Below the pieces are notes generated by a model that saw nothing but the letters and a program-made list of their open reading frames with translations, searched no databases and was not told where the DNA came from. A stretch of DNA of 64,000 nt from Ascochyta rabiei. Taxonomy: Eukaryota; Ascomycota; Dothideomycetes; Pleosporales; Didymellaceae. How positions within the stretch are numbered: the stretch's first letter is position 1; each line of letters begins with the position of its first letter. The stretch spans positions 1,116,001-1,180,000 of the forward strand of contig NC_082422.1 of NCBI RefSeq assembly GCF_004011695.2, written 5' to 3'. The position numbers and the translations under genes are program-made. This document shows positions 1-11,700 of the stretch, in pieces.

Positions 1-3000
1 AGTTTTTTCCTCTATAGGAGGTTTTTCTAGAGCTTAATAACATTACTAGAGACCTCTCTACAGTTTAGGACAAACCTTTAAAGAGGAGGGGGCTATTATT
101 ATAAGTATTCTCCCTATACTAGAAGATACCTTAGCTAGGTCCTAGGCTAAGCCTAGGGACCTACTAGCTACACACGTATATAATATTTATAAACCTTAAG
201 ACTTATCTATTAAGAATTTATCTTATCTCTTAAATATTACCCTATTATTTGTTCTATCTTGCTCTGCTCTATTACCTGCCTACAGCGCCCTTACAGCAGC
301 GCACTATTATAATACTTCTAGTTTTATTATAGTAATTTTACTATTACACTTAATTACCTTACCCTAGATCTTATATTATTTTAATAGGAATTATATAAGA
401 GTGTCTAGGATATAGATAATTATCTTTCCTAGTTAATTATCTTTAAAATAGAAGTCCTAGAGGAAGCTAGATAACTAATTTACCTCTTAGTCTTAGCCTG
501 TCTGTAAGTATTACATTAGACTATAGTAATACTCCTAACTCTTACCCCCTAAGATTGTTAGATAAGGTGTTTAATAGTAGTAGCTCTAGAGTGCCCTATT
601 TGCTTATGCTATAGTAGAGTAGTAGCAGTCTTAGGTATTTAGCTTTATATTAATTATATTACAAACACTATCTATTACTATTCTCTAAGTACCTATTATC
701 TATGTTATTTATCTAAGGATGTAATAGCTGTGTTGTCTACTTGTCTAAGCTAAGTTAGATCTCCTTTTGTGTCCTACTAGATACCCTATTAACGTAGTTA
801 TTAGAATAAGATAAGGTTATAAAGTATGTCTAGGCACTATACTACGTTGTATAGTTTAAGAGTAGTTAGTTAGCTTATATTTAATAGATAGAGATAGACA
901 GTGCTATATCTCTACATCTATACCTAGAAGTTACCTACCTATAGGTTATTATTTAATATAGGTAGAGTAAGGTCTTATATCTAGTCCTTATTGTTTATAA
1001 TATAGATTATTAATTCTTAGTTAAGGATAAAGTAGTTCCTAAGAGGGTAGCTTAGTAGCTCTATATTATATAATTCCCTTACTAGACTTATATTAATTAT
1101 TTATATCTTCTATCCCTATAGTTATCCTAGAGGTACCTCTAGTATTTAGGATGTCTTAATAGCTAGTGTCTTAGTGTAAGCTTGTTTTACAGATCTAACC
1201 TAATCTTAAAGGTTAGTATTTTGTTCTATCCTAAATTATACTATTTTAGTAATTCTATTATATAGAATAAACTATTCTAGTACTTTATCTTTATAGATAT
1301 AGTAGTAATCTTCTATTCTATAGCGTTATCTACAAGCAGGGTATTTTACTCCTCTAGCTATTGCTGTTTCCTATCTTAGGGACTACTTAGATATAGTTAT
1401 TTAACTAATATTCTGTTTTTAACAAGGTCTTCCCTAACGCCCCTGTGTAGTAGAAGTAGATAATACGTCTTTAATAATATAAGAGGCGTCCCTGTTCGTA
1501 TCTTAGGTAGATTTACTACTAGTAGTAAGAGTTAAGTTATTCCCTACAGTAAAGGCGCCTCTTTACTATCTTCCTTTAGAGTAGTACTTACTTATATACT
1601 CTTAGAAGCGTTTTATTATTTCTTTATAAGTTATGTTTTATTCTTATCTACTATAGTTCTAGAATAATATTACCTAGGTTAGCGCTATTTTTATTACTAA
1701 ATCTAAGAAGTCTTAGATAGTGTCTTGTATATTATATATTTTAGTAATAACCTTAGTTTTAGCATTAGTTACAATATAATTATACTTAAGAAGCTAGGTA
1801 TCCTAGCTCCTAGGTTATCTTATTAGTTTAAGGGCTGCTAGGTATTAATGGCGTACGCGTAATTATTCTTCTTAGTATTAATACTAACTATATATTTAAG
1901 GCTAATAAGTTATATTTAAATTAATTTACCTAGTTAGTAGTAGTTCTTTAAAAGGTAAGGTAATACTAAGCTTTAGATAAACATTACTACCTTATCTAGG
2001 TTAGCTTATTCCTTATAGTAGTCTCTATCTGTTATCTTATAGGATTTAAGGCAGCTTTTCTAACAGTTTTTATCTTCCTTCTATACCTTTAGGTTGTTAG
2101 CTAATAGTTTAGATAGAATTTCTAGAAGCTAAGGGTTTCCTTATTTATTATTGCTAAGGGCTAGCCTCTTCTTATAGTTAGTAATATCTAGAGCGTTAGG
2201 TACTTATAGTTTAGTCCTTAGAGAGATGGTCTAATTTAGGTCTATCTTCTCCTATACGTCTAGAGAGGCGTAGTAGGTCTATAGTTAATATAGCTAAGGT
2301 GTGTAGGTTATATAATCTATAAGAATTATTATTAAATTATATATTATTAATAGTAATATATTAAAGGAGTATTTTAGTAGTATTAGTAAGACTCTTAATT
2401 ATTAGATAATATACTTAATGTACAAAGATAATAATAAAGGTAATTTATTAAAGATTATCTGTCTTAATATCTAATTTTATAGGTGTGTGCCGCTAGCCCC
2501 TAAGTTAACTAAGGTTAACCCTAACCCCCTAACTTAGTTTAGTAAGGTTGGTTATCTAACACTAGTTTACGCAGCTTATAATAGGATTCTAAGCTAAGAG
2601 GGTGTGTTAAATAAAAGGTATTAGAGAAATATGTTAGGTAATATACCTGCTAAGAAACCATGTAGGGGCCTCTACTAGAACCTAGATAAGACGAAAATCA
2701 CCCTTACATAGAACAATAACAGAACATTAATACATTATTATTAACTTATTACTATTACCATCTAATCTAACAGTAATCTACTAAACTATAAAGTACGTTA
2801 GTATAATAGGAAAGACTTAATAAAACATAGTATAGCCTGTAGAAGATAGGGAAAGAAGGTATGTTATAGGCTTAGACCTTATCTAAGCCTTAAGTAAGAT
2901 AGGATAGTTACGTGCCCTACAGACATATTAGAAGAACACGCAACGTGTTACCTCCTTAAGAGATACAATACTATATTAACCCTTATTGCATTCTACCCTA

Positions 3001-3290
3001 AGGCTAGTCTATAACAGACAGAAAGGGGATGTAAAGGCACTAAGTTAGATATAAATTAGAATAAGAACTCTTTAGGGGACTAGTACTTTACAGTATAATC
3101 CTCTTACCCGTAAAGTACGTTATAAGAGCATTTCTTAACGCAATACGTATAGTAGCTAATCTAGTGCTCTATAAGATGCTAGAAGGATATAAGAAGAGCA
3201 GATACAGCATTAGGCTTAAGTAAACGCTTTATAGATTAAGAGAATATCTACTTCTCTAGTATAAAGAGTTTTCTAGGCCGCTTTAGACTG
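1..3290. repeat. AT-rich, RIP-like degenerate block
   Basis: This stretch is strongly AT-rich and dominated by TA, TAG and CTA strings, while CA and TG dinucleotides look scarce by eye. No open frame of useful length exists on either strand. That pattern is what repeat-induced point mutation (CpA to TpA) leaves in transposon copies of Pezizomycotina. I could not recognise a transposase, reverse transcriptase or terminal repeat, so the parent element is unknown. The change to ordinary base composition near 3290 is abrupt. The block continues past the left edge of the window. Confidence 0.75.
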
Positions 3291-4787
3291 TTACAACGCC
3301 ACACTTGTAATTGCGTTGAAGTTCTCTAGGCAGCTGGGCTCTAAGCCTGTGAGCTGCGTGTTCCGATCCTCTACTGCTTCAAGACTGGCCTAGCAACATT
3401 ATTCTTAGGATGATCTTTCTTCTGGACCAATTGGAAGCTTAGAGCCCAGACAGATGCACAATGCCTTCATGAGCATGGGCGTGGAATGGATCCGTGTTCT
3501 TTTTGGGTATTAGCCAGGAAGCATATGTCGTGCACGAGCAGCAATCACAGTCAAGGTCTGGGTACACTTGTTGCTTCGTCGGTCGAATCTCAGAACCATT
3601 GCGCGCTTCGAGACTTATCTCCAGGCCCCATTGATGACTGTGAAATCTAACGCTTCGAAAGGCCGCGAAACTGTACGACTCAGGTCCCTGGTGGCAATTG
3701 AATCGAAGAATATTACCACTGGAACTCAGATAACCAGCTTGGTGTAGAACTCGCATCATATGATTCTCATGTCATAGAAGACAGGTTCAGAGCCATTGCT
3801 CAATGGTTGCTTCTTGGAGAACGAGATCGGGACAGGGGGCCTACTCACTACGAGGGGCTTTTGGTGCACCAGGTTGAAGGCGAAGAGCCGGGGACTACCG
3901 ACAACATGGCTTTTTGTCGTACTAGTGGAGAAGTCTAGAGAGCATAGAAGATTGTTTTGACGCCCTTACCGACACAGTTACAGTGTGAGGTTAGCCCACC
4001 AAATGGCCCCATCGACCCTACTTATGAAAGTTCTACTCCGTGCACATAGTCTCTCACACTATAGTGAAATAGGTTCGTAGCCCAATATAAATGTAGGATG
4101 TGTAATCTATTACTTACAGAGTCCTATGTACATAAAACAGGAATGATTGAAAAGGTTTGATGATTTTGTTGACAGATGCTTTGTTAAAAGAGCGACTAAC
4201 TATGTTGGACTAAAGATTCCCAGGTCAGCGGTGCTGTATGGAATGACCGCAAGTTTGAAAACGGTGTCAATGTTGGCCAATCATAGTATCGCGTACGTGA
4301 AGTGCGCTTGCTCTATCTGATTTTTCCATCTCAACATCGCCGCCGCTAAGTTCAGTAATTGTTGTAGAAGATGCATCGTATCCCGCCCTGGATCGGTACC
4401 TGGACGCTTGTGAAACACGGGGACGTGGCCACTCCATGATACCCTAGGCGCTTTTAGTCTGGTCAATATTGCCATGTATTAGTCTACCTACATAGCTGTA
4501 CTTTCTACTATTGTTGAGCGTACCTAAGCTACCTCGATAGTCTCTAATAAGACACACTTTCACTACTAATGGTCGACTGTAACTAGGAATCTTACAACAT
4601 ATACCTAGTTGCATTCTGTGGTAGCTAAGAGCTAACCTCTGTGCCAAGCTACTGCGTATTAGACGTAAAAAGACCGTGCAAAACAAGCAAGCAAACGGTA
4701 CGTTAGTAGAGGCGGTACATCTATTGCCCTGTTGTGAGGCTGCCTTCTAGTTCAATCACCACCGGAGCCCTGATCGGCCCAACATGC
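3291..4787. other. Transition region, one weak open frame
   Basis: Normal-composition DNA between the AT-rich block and the first convincing gene. A 106-codon frame at 3439-3759 (minus) has mixed composition with several Cys and His residues, but no recognisable domain, splice partner or promoter. I treat it as unproven and probably a decayed remnant at the edge of the repeat. Confidence 0.35.
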
Positions 4788-5333
4788 CTAATACACTTTC
4801 CTCCCCTTGCGCGACCCCTTTGCCTCACTAACACCATCCCCGCCCTCACCTTGCAAGAGACTACGCACTACTCCCCTTCTCTGAGCCATAACATCCTCCA
4901 GAACAGCCCAGACCTCAGCAAACTGTTCTTCGAAGTCTTGCATTGCATCCCGCAGGCCTTGTCCTTCGTGCAGCAGGTCCCTCAGCTCAAGCTCACTCAT
5001 CTCATCTACCTTGGTTGACTTGAGCGGTTCGACGACAGCGGCTAGATGTGCCAGGTAGGTGGAGAGCGTGGCGCCACGGCGATTGAGTGCGGAGACGCGG
5101 GGGAGCAGGTCGGTGGTGGAGAGTGAGGGGGAGGGGTACCGGATACGTTCGTATGTACGTGTGCTGATGGATGAAGGGGGTGCTGTGATGAGTCGCGTGT
5201 GTTGGATATCTTCGAACGATGAAAGTGGCGTCCTATCTGAGTCGTACATGTCCCAGGAGCTGCGTTGGTGGCGACGGCGGCGGCTGAGGGTGGTGTGAGA
5301 AGAGAAGGGATGGTGGAGGGGTAATCCGAACAT
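4788..5333 (-). CDS. Hypothetical protein, Ser/Arg-rich N-terminus and helical C-terminal half
   Basis: This single-exon frame encodes about 181 residues. The first half is rich in Ser, Thr, Pro and Arg. Roughly residues 95-165 form an acidic, Leu/Glu/Gln-rich stretch expected to be helical and possibly a short coiled coil, followed by a Gly/Lys-rich basic tail. The start was placed at the first in-frame ATG (5333); the frame continues upstream through a His-His-Ser repeat without another ATG. A TATAA-like box lies about 95 bp upstream, near 5428-5433. No enzymatic motif was recognised, so no function is assigned. It resembles small lineage-specific fungal proteins. The amphipathic composition argues for a real gene rather than a chance frame. 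Confidence 0.6.
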   Translation of the reverse strand: MFGLPLHHPFSSHTTLSRRRRHQRSSWDMYDSDRTPLSSFEDIQHTRLITAPPSSISTRTYERIRYPSPSLSTTDLLPRVSALNRRGATLSTYLAHLAAVVEPLKSTKVDEMSELELRDLLHEGQGLRDAMQDFEEQFAEVWAVLEDVMAQRRGVVRSLLQGEGGDGVSEAKGSRKGRKVY

Positions 5334-5760
5334 TGAGGTGTTGAGAGTCTGACGCGAGTGATGTGAGTGATGTGAGTGATGTGAGTTTTCTGAATTATTC
5401 AATGCGAGGGTACGAGTAGGCGGCTCTTATACTGCTGGCACATATGGCTAAGACATTGTTTGGCGTGTCAAACGCGCTTTCTGAATTCGTATTTAGTGAA
5501 TGTTGTGCAGGAAGCCGTCAGACGCAAACGCCAAACGATTGCCATAGCTATGCAAGCTGTGTTTGGCATTGAGAATGGGGCGCAGAGCAAACGTTGGAGC
5601 CACTTAGCGGTGCTTGCTTTCCAACTCGTCGCAACAAAGCCCAAGGGACAGCTTTGAGTGACTCGACCACCACGATGGAGAATCATGACTGGTTGCTGCT
5701 CATAACATGGTCCGTAACGTTGATCAGTCGTGCAAGTACAAGACGCACGTCTGTTATTCA
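5334..5760. other. Intergenic, with a short 9-bp repeat
   Basis: This holds the presumed promoter of the 4788-5333 gene. A 9-bp motif (gtgatgtga) is repeated about three times near 5354-5385. No further gene is seen; overlapping short frames have no protein-like character. Confidence 0.5.
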
Positions 5761-6698
5761 TCACCTCCTTTCATATGCCGGCACCTTGCCCATTTCAATG
5801 CCTACCGTGCCAGCACCATCACCCATCTTCTCAGACGCAAAGCCGTCCCTCTCTGGCGGCGGACTCCTCAGCTCCTTCTCCTTGCCAATTCCACTGACGC
5901 CCTCGGGCCCATCGCCCCAAACTAGATACTGAACAGCCAGGCCTGCATCACAGGTGGCCTGAAAGACACCGCAGGCTTTGAAGGCCCAAGGCACCTCGCC
6001 AGCGGCAGAGGCAAAGAAGAACCACATCTTGAAGGTATCGCCGACGACCCAGTTCGCAATGACCGAGGGGCGGAAGCCCTTGCAGCCTCGTCGCTGCCAG
6101 TTGGCCAGCAGCTGTGGGAGAGGCAGTGTGGCTTCGATGGCCAGGGCGACCATGCCGAGCAGGTCTGTGTATGGGACGAACAGGCGGGTTGTGCTCAGCA
6201 GCAGGTGCAAGACCAGCAAGCCTGCGGTCAAGTAGGTGACGAAGGCCCAATAGGGGCGCGTGCTACGCCATTGCCAGAAATCGTACGGTCGGCGGCGGGG
6301 CGTTGGGGCGAGGGCGTGTTGGAAGGGCTGGTGAGAGTGTGCGGGCAGGACGCGATTGGTGAGGGCGACGTGCAGCAGCAGGATTTGGACCAAGATGGTG
6401 AGCAGGGCTTGGATGAGCAGCGAGGTGCTAAAGTGCGCGCCGAACCAGTAGAAGATCCTGGCGGGGGTTGTTAGCGGCAGCGTGTCAAGAGGGCGCGGGG
6501 GCGCGGGGGCGCGGGTGCGCGGGGGCGTGCAGACTTCAGGATGCTGGCGACCAGCATGATCAGCGGTATGTCGAGCGAGAAGCCGGCCGAGCTGCGCGTC
6601 TTGTGGATCGAGTAGATCTGGTCTGCATAGCTGGTGATGGGGCTCGTGGCGATGAACAGCGGCGCAATGTTCTTGACGATGGCGTTGAGGAAGAACAT
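5761..6698 (-). CDS. PQ-loop repeat membrane protein (Any1/SLC66A2-like)
   Basis: Two exons, complement(5761-6457, 6535-6698), with a 77-bp GT-AG intron that rejoins a Leu-Lys-Ile-Phe sequence in frame; product 286 residues. The protein is mostly hydrophobic with about seven predicted membrane segments. Two PQ-loop-type repeats are visible: one around residues 20-50 (YADQIYSIHKTRSSAG) and one in the second half (LPLPQLLANWQRRGCKGF). The family includes yeast Any1 and human SLC66A2/PQLC1, endosome/Golgi proteins linked to phospholipid asymmetry and antagonism of flippases. That role is family knowledge, not shown here. The C-terminal tail of about 50 residues is charged and probably cytosolic. 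The start is the ATG at 6698; the frame extends upstream but with low-complexity sequence. The intron contains a GC-rich gcgggg repeat. Confidence 0.82.
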
Positions 6699-7344
6699 GC
6701 TGGCGATTGTCTTGTTGGAGGCCGGGGAGGAGGTGAAGCGAGCCTGCGGGCTTGCAGACGAGACGCGGATGACAGGCGTGCGCCGCGGGAGTGCCGGAAG
6801 GCGTCGAGATGGGTTGTGCTGGTGACGTGAACGACCAGAGGCAGTCTCATCCAGATGGATGCCTGCCTGTCTTGGATTGGCTGGGCTGCTTGCTGTTTGG
6901 GAGCAGAGCACGCGACAGCACTGTGCAAGTGGCACGAATCACAAAAAAGGCGGTGGTGATGTCGGTGATGTCGGTGATGTCGGCGATGTCGGTGCTGTCG
7001 ACGCGCGAAAAGGAAAAGGAGGAAATGCGTGCCCGCGTCGCCGCGTCCCGCCGCGTCTATCTGTCAGATCTCATCTAGCACTGGGTCTAAGCATGGGTGG
7101 CGTGCATTAGCGTCCGTAGAGCTTAACCTTATCTCGCCATCCGCCACCATCCCGTCTCGATATTGGACGAGGTGACCCATCAGCCCCACATCTCCGTAAA
7201 CCGCCACGCACATGGACCTCTCCTCCGTCTACGCACATCAGAACCGCAAACCGCCACATGGACCTCTCCTCCGTCTACGCATATCAGAACCGCCAACACG
7301 CATCGCCCAACGCACCCCACTCTCCCACCCCCAAAAGCTCCGCC
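6699..7344. other. Divergent promoter region between PQ-loop and AIG2-like genes
   Basis: Head-to-head spacer of about 650 bp. It carries a 9-bp gatgtcggt repeat around 6955-6998 and a 46-bp tandem duplication described separately. No independent gene is supported. Confidence 0.5.
7210..7301 (+). repeat. 46-bp tandem duplication in 5' leader of AIG2-like gene
   Basis: Two copies of a 46-bp unit start at 7210 and 7256 with only a few differences. Each begins with an ATG context (acatggacctctcc). The ATG of the second copy (7258) is in frame with the downstream AIG2-like gene, while that of the first is not, because 46 is not a multiple of three. Confidence 0.85.
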
Positions 7345-8027
7345 ATGTCGCACACGGCTTTCTTCTACGGCACCCTCATGGCACCTCCGGTCCTGCACCG
7401 CGTCATCTGGGGCTCGCCAACACCCCCAACACCCGCACACGCCGCTCTTCTTTCCATTCGCCCTGCAAAACTACACGCACATCAGCGCCGAAAAGTCAGA
7501 CATGCCGATTATCCCGCTGTCGTACCTGCTGCACCAGAGGACGAGGTCCGCGGCACGCTCGTAGAGGGGCTGACGGACGGAGACATCTGGCGTCTGGACA
7601 TCTTCGAGGGCCACGAGTACGAGCGTCAGAGCGTCAGAGTCAAGGTCCTCGAGGCCAAGGGGCGGGCCGGTGATGCCGAGCACAAAGACGTCGAGGGCGA
7701 AGAAGTCGATGCACAGACGTACCTCTGGACAGCGGGGGAACACAGGCTGGAAACAGAGGAATGGGACTTTGATCATTTTGTCAAGGAGAAAATGAGCAGA
7801 TGGGTTGGGGGAGAGGCCGCCGACGAGGGGTTCCAGGGTAGAGCTTCCATCCATGGTACGCCAACGGGGCGTACCAGAAATGCTTGCTAACAGATCGCCT
7901 AGATGTCGACGATGCTGTCGCGGCACAGCAAGACCCTACCGGTGGCCGAGCTGCCGACGGTACCATCACCAGGCAGCTTCAACGTGAGGACCAGGCCGAA
8001 GAGAAGAGGCTTGAAAGTGCCGTCTGA
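7345..8027 (+). CDS. AIG2-like gamma-glutamylcyclotransferase family protein
   Basis: Two exons, join(7345-7837, 7903-8027), with a 65-bp intron containing a CTAAC branch site; product 205 residues. The N-terminus has the family hallmark FFYGTLM, followed by a RRKVRHADYPAVVP-type strand and the LDIFEGHEYER block, whose Glu corresponds to the catalytic Glu of gamma-glutamylcyclotransferase folds. The second exon gives an acidic and Gln-rich tail typical of fungal members. The family releases 5-oxoproline from gamma-glutamyl amines or peptides; the true substrate of fungal AIG2-like proteins is not settled. An in-frame ATG at 7258 inside the upstream duplication would add 29 Pro/Ser-rich residues, but the start at 7345 directly precedes the conserved fold and is preferred. 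Confidence 0.82.
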
Positions 8028-8702
8028 TGATCACCTCACGCCTGGTCGCTTTGATGGTCCGAAATCTCCCCAGAGGAGATTTTATATCTCTGCACCGTCC
8101 ACAAGGCCATGGAGAAACCTGTTGCTGTGTTTAGACATTGCCGTTTCGAGACCACTGCATCGTTTGGTGAACTGTGCGCGATCAACAGATTGCACGTTCG
8201 GTCGTTCCACTTCAGTGGCAGCGTTCTTTGACGAACAATTAAAATCGCCAATTCCAGGATCAACGTGTCTGTGGCGTAACGCACCTTACCATGACAGCCT
8301 CGGTGACCGGTGCGGGCTCAACATCTCCATTCTACTGGTTTGTCAAACGGAATGCGAACATGGCAAATGATGAAGCGTTAGTGGCATTTTGAGCCAGTGA
8401 CATGTAGTGACCAAGGGAAGAGCCATGTCTCAAACACCCATGAGGTGTTTGATCATACAGATGTGATATAATGCCATGTGTTGACACTGCGTCTATACTC
8501 GTCCGATCTTAGCGATCGACATATCCTAGCTGTGCGCGCGGCTCATCAAGAGCAGCTACTGTGCTTTCTCAAAGTATACGCCGGTTGTCATGCCGTTGAA
8601 AACAACCATTCGTTTGAAGATGATGCAAAACAGTAGGTAGCCGCGCATGAACGTTTCTGTCCTCGGTCCTGTTCCACCTCTTGGACTACGGTCCTATCTT
8701 GG
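8028..8702. other. Convergent intergenic region
   Basis: 3' flanks of the AIG2-like gene and of the Ulp2-like gene. No RNA gene or convincing reading frame is seen. Confidence 0.5.
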
Positions 8703-11700
8703 TCAGACCGGCAGCGAACTCCCGGCCTGCCAGTCCATCTCCTCTTCAACCACGCCCGGACTGCTCCTCTGCCGCTCCGGCGTTTCGGCAACCTCGTGAT
8801 CCTGAGCTGACTCGTCGACCTCCATGGCCTGCACCATGTGCGACGATCCCGAGTGCGTGCCCGTCGGTTCATTCACAGCCTCCATCGAGCGATGAAGCAA
8901 TGATGGAGGGCTGTTCACATGTCGGCCAAGTCTCCTGCGCTCATCTTCGATCGAGAGATTTTTTGCACGCATCACATCACGCCCTTCCTGCCATTCATAC
9001 CCAGATCCTTCTTGCAGCGAGTCATCATGTTGAAGTGCTTGATCTCGGGGCTTGCGTCGTGCGGGTGAGCTGTACTTGGTGGCCTTGGACAGGCGATCAG
9101 CCACGACGTTGATTGCTTGCGGAAGCTCCAGCTCCACAACGTCCGGTGAAGGCTCTTTCGGTGACTTTGGAACTTTTGGGTCAATCGCGTCGAGGTCTTG
9201 CGAATCATCCAACGTAATAGGGTCGTCGTGACTGCCAGATCGATCGCGCATCGGGCGTTTCGACGATTCTGCTGAAGTCTTCTTTGAGGCCGGCACATCA
9301 AGCTCTCCATCATCTCTACCGTGCGGCTCAGGTCTCTGTAGAGGATTTGTCATGTCACTCGGTTGTTGCGCATCGCGTTGCGGTTGGCCAAGCACGTCTT
9401 CGTATCGTACGTAAGAAGACGAGTTGACGTGCGGCGATGTAGCGGGTACACGAACCTCTGGGCTTCCTTGCCGTTCTTTGGGTCTGTCCTTTGATCTTGC
9501 AGGTGTGGCTGCTGGAGATCTTATGGGTGGAGTCGTCGGATCTGGGTTTAGGCGAGATGTCTTGTCTGTTGCTAATTTTACGGCAACATTAGAACTAGTT
9601 TGATCGAACCGTGCCTTCGAGTCGAGTGGGGACCCTGAGCAGGGTACCGCTGCTGGCGCTGTGTCGACTTTGGCATTTGAGGTATTCGACAACTGATCTT
9701 TCGATATTTTGGATTGTAAGGTAACTTGGGCACCCGGCTCAACGTTGCCTGACTGTTGCACAATGGGGCCAACTGTCTCGGGCTCAGCCTTAGCCGGCGG
9801 CGTATGCGAGTCTTTAATCCTGGCAGCCTTTTTGGACCTGCGGGCTTCCTTCTGATCCCCATAGAGTTGAAATATAAGATTACGCACGTCGCTACGCATC
9901 CTTGATGGCTCCATGTCCGGCCAGTCTGTTGCCGAAGACATCTCTCCTGTCAAAAGCTTCCTCTTGAAGCCGTCCGGATCTCTGAAAAACCGCTGCGCGT
10001 ACCCGAGAACATACAGGCCGCAATCGGATAAGTTGCTTTGCATCGGGACTTGCGGAGCTTTGGCATAGTAACCTTTATTGTCGATCTCGACGCTTATACC
10101 ACGCCTTTGCAAACCTTCAGCTTGAAGCCATTCTCTCAAAGCACGTGTCGCGTTACTGTGAGGCTGAGACAACGAATCGAGAACTATAATGACCGGCTTC
10201 GTCGGGTCTTTTCTGGGAGCTGGAGGCTTTCGTCTACCCTTCTTCTTGTGTGCTTGTTTATGATGATCGAACGGCAGGGTCGGTGAGGTGCTCTCGGCTT
10301 GGGCAGATGAGAGTGTCGCAATTGTAGTCTTTTCCTGAGGTTGACGCAGACTTGGCTGGTCCCGCTCGTTACTGAGATGATGCTGCGGTTCAACACCTCT
10401 ATCTTCTCGATCGATGAGATTAAGCTTCTTCTCTTCTTCAAACAGGTTTATGTCCCCGTCGTCCATAGGCTGTTCGAACAGGGACCTTTCGATAGCTTGT
10501 GCTGTGTCGCTGATTGCGCCAGGCTCGTCTACGTTTGTATCATCATCTCCTCCCGGAGCCTTGTCCGTCCGGACGTCGGTCGCTAATTGCTCGGGTTCTT
10601 GCGGGTTTTGCTCAAGATTGTCGATGGCAAGTTTTCGCCCAACACTGGAGACATTGCAGATGATAGCCAGATACCAGTGCCAACTGTAACGGTCAGCTTC
10701 TGTTATGGAAGTGTGTCATGTCATTTTCATACTTCTCATTGATCGGAACCACGATATAGTCATAACTGAAGATGTCATCCTTCTTTGTCCAGGTCTTGAC
10801 AGCTTCATAGTTGATAGCATCGCGTCCCTTGGCATTTTTCGTGAGCGCCTCAAAAAAGTAGGTATTGAAGAAATAGACCTGATCCTTCGAAACGTTGAGA
10901 CTATCATACAGATACCTAGGAGTTGGTCAGCAGCGTTTCAATTCTCTTGAGATCTGTACTTGCAGCATGTAGAAGTTCATCAGATTGTCGTTTAGCATCT
11001 CTTCCTCATCCAACTTGGGCAGATCATCAAAGGTCACGGTACACCTTCTACGTTTAAGAAAGCCTTCGTCGAGCTTGAACTCCAGTGGTCTAGAAGATTG
11101 TTAGATGCTGCCATAAGATGCCAGAAGGCGGACTTACGTCTTCCAACGTTCACCCAGTCCAGGATCTCTAGAAAACCTGACGACTTTGTTGAAGTCGTCA
11201 GACTGGTCATGGACAGGAGCTGTCGCCCTTGTAGACCGCTTTGGGCGCGCAAGTGCTGCGGTGACCGTAGGGGCTTGCTTCAGGTTCTTGCTGTTGAGTC
11301 TAGCTAAGTCGTGTTCCGTGCGCAAGCTCTTTCCAAGTCCAGAGAGTAGGTCATGTTTGGTGGGTTTAGGCTGTGCGCCATGTGTGTGGCTAGATAGTAC
11401 ATCTTCAGGCACCGTCAGAGCTATGCCAAGCTTCCCATTTCTCTCCAATGGTCTCTTGAAGATCTCCTCCATCTTCTCCCTGCTAACGTAAGCAATGGCT
11501 ACTATAGCAGGCCGGTTCACTTACTTGGCTACACAAAATCGGAATTGGTCTGCAACCTGAGGGTATACGTGATCTACCAGAAAACTTTTGAACTCCCGGA
11601 ACTCTGGAAAACTCAAATCGAACCAATACCTGTGGTCATTCATGATTGGACCTGTAAGCCTCATCTTGTGTGTATCGTCCGAGGAGACTTTGTTCACGCT

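Noticed and set aside
2500..2535. Telomere-like string (ttaaccctaaccccctaa) in the AT block
   Set aside because: A single isolated match without tandem TTAGGG repeats, in AT-rich degenerate DNA; chance is sufficient.
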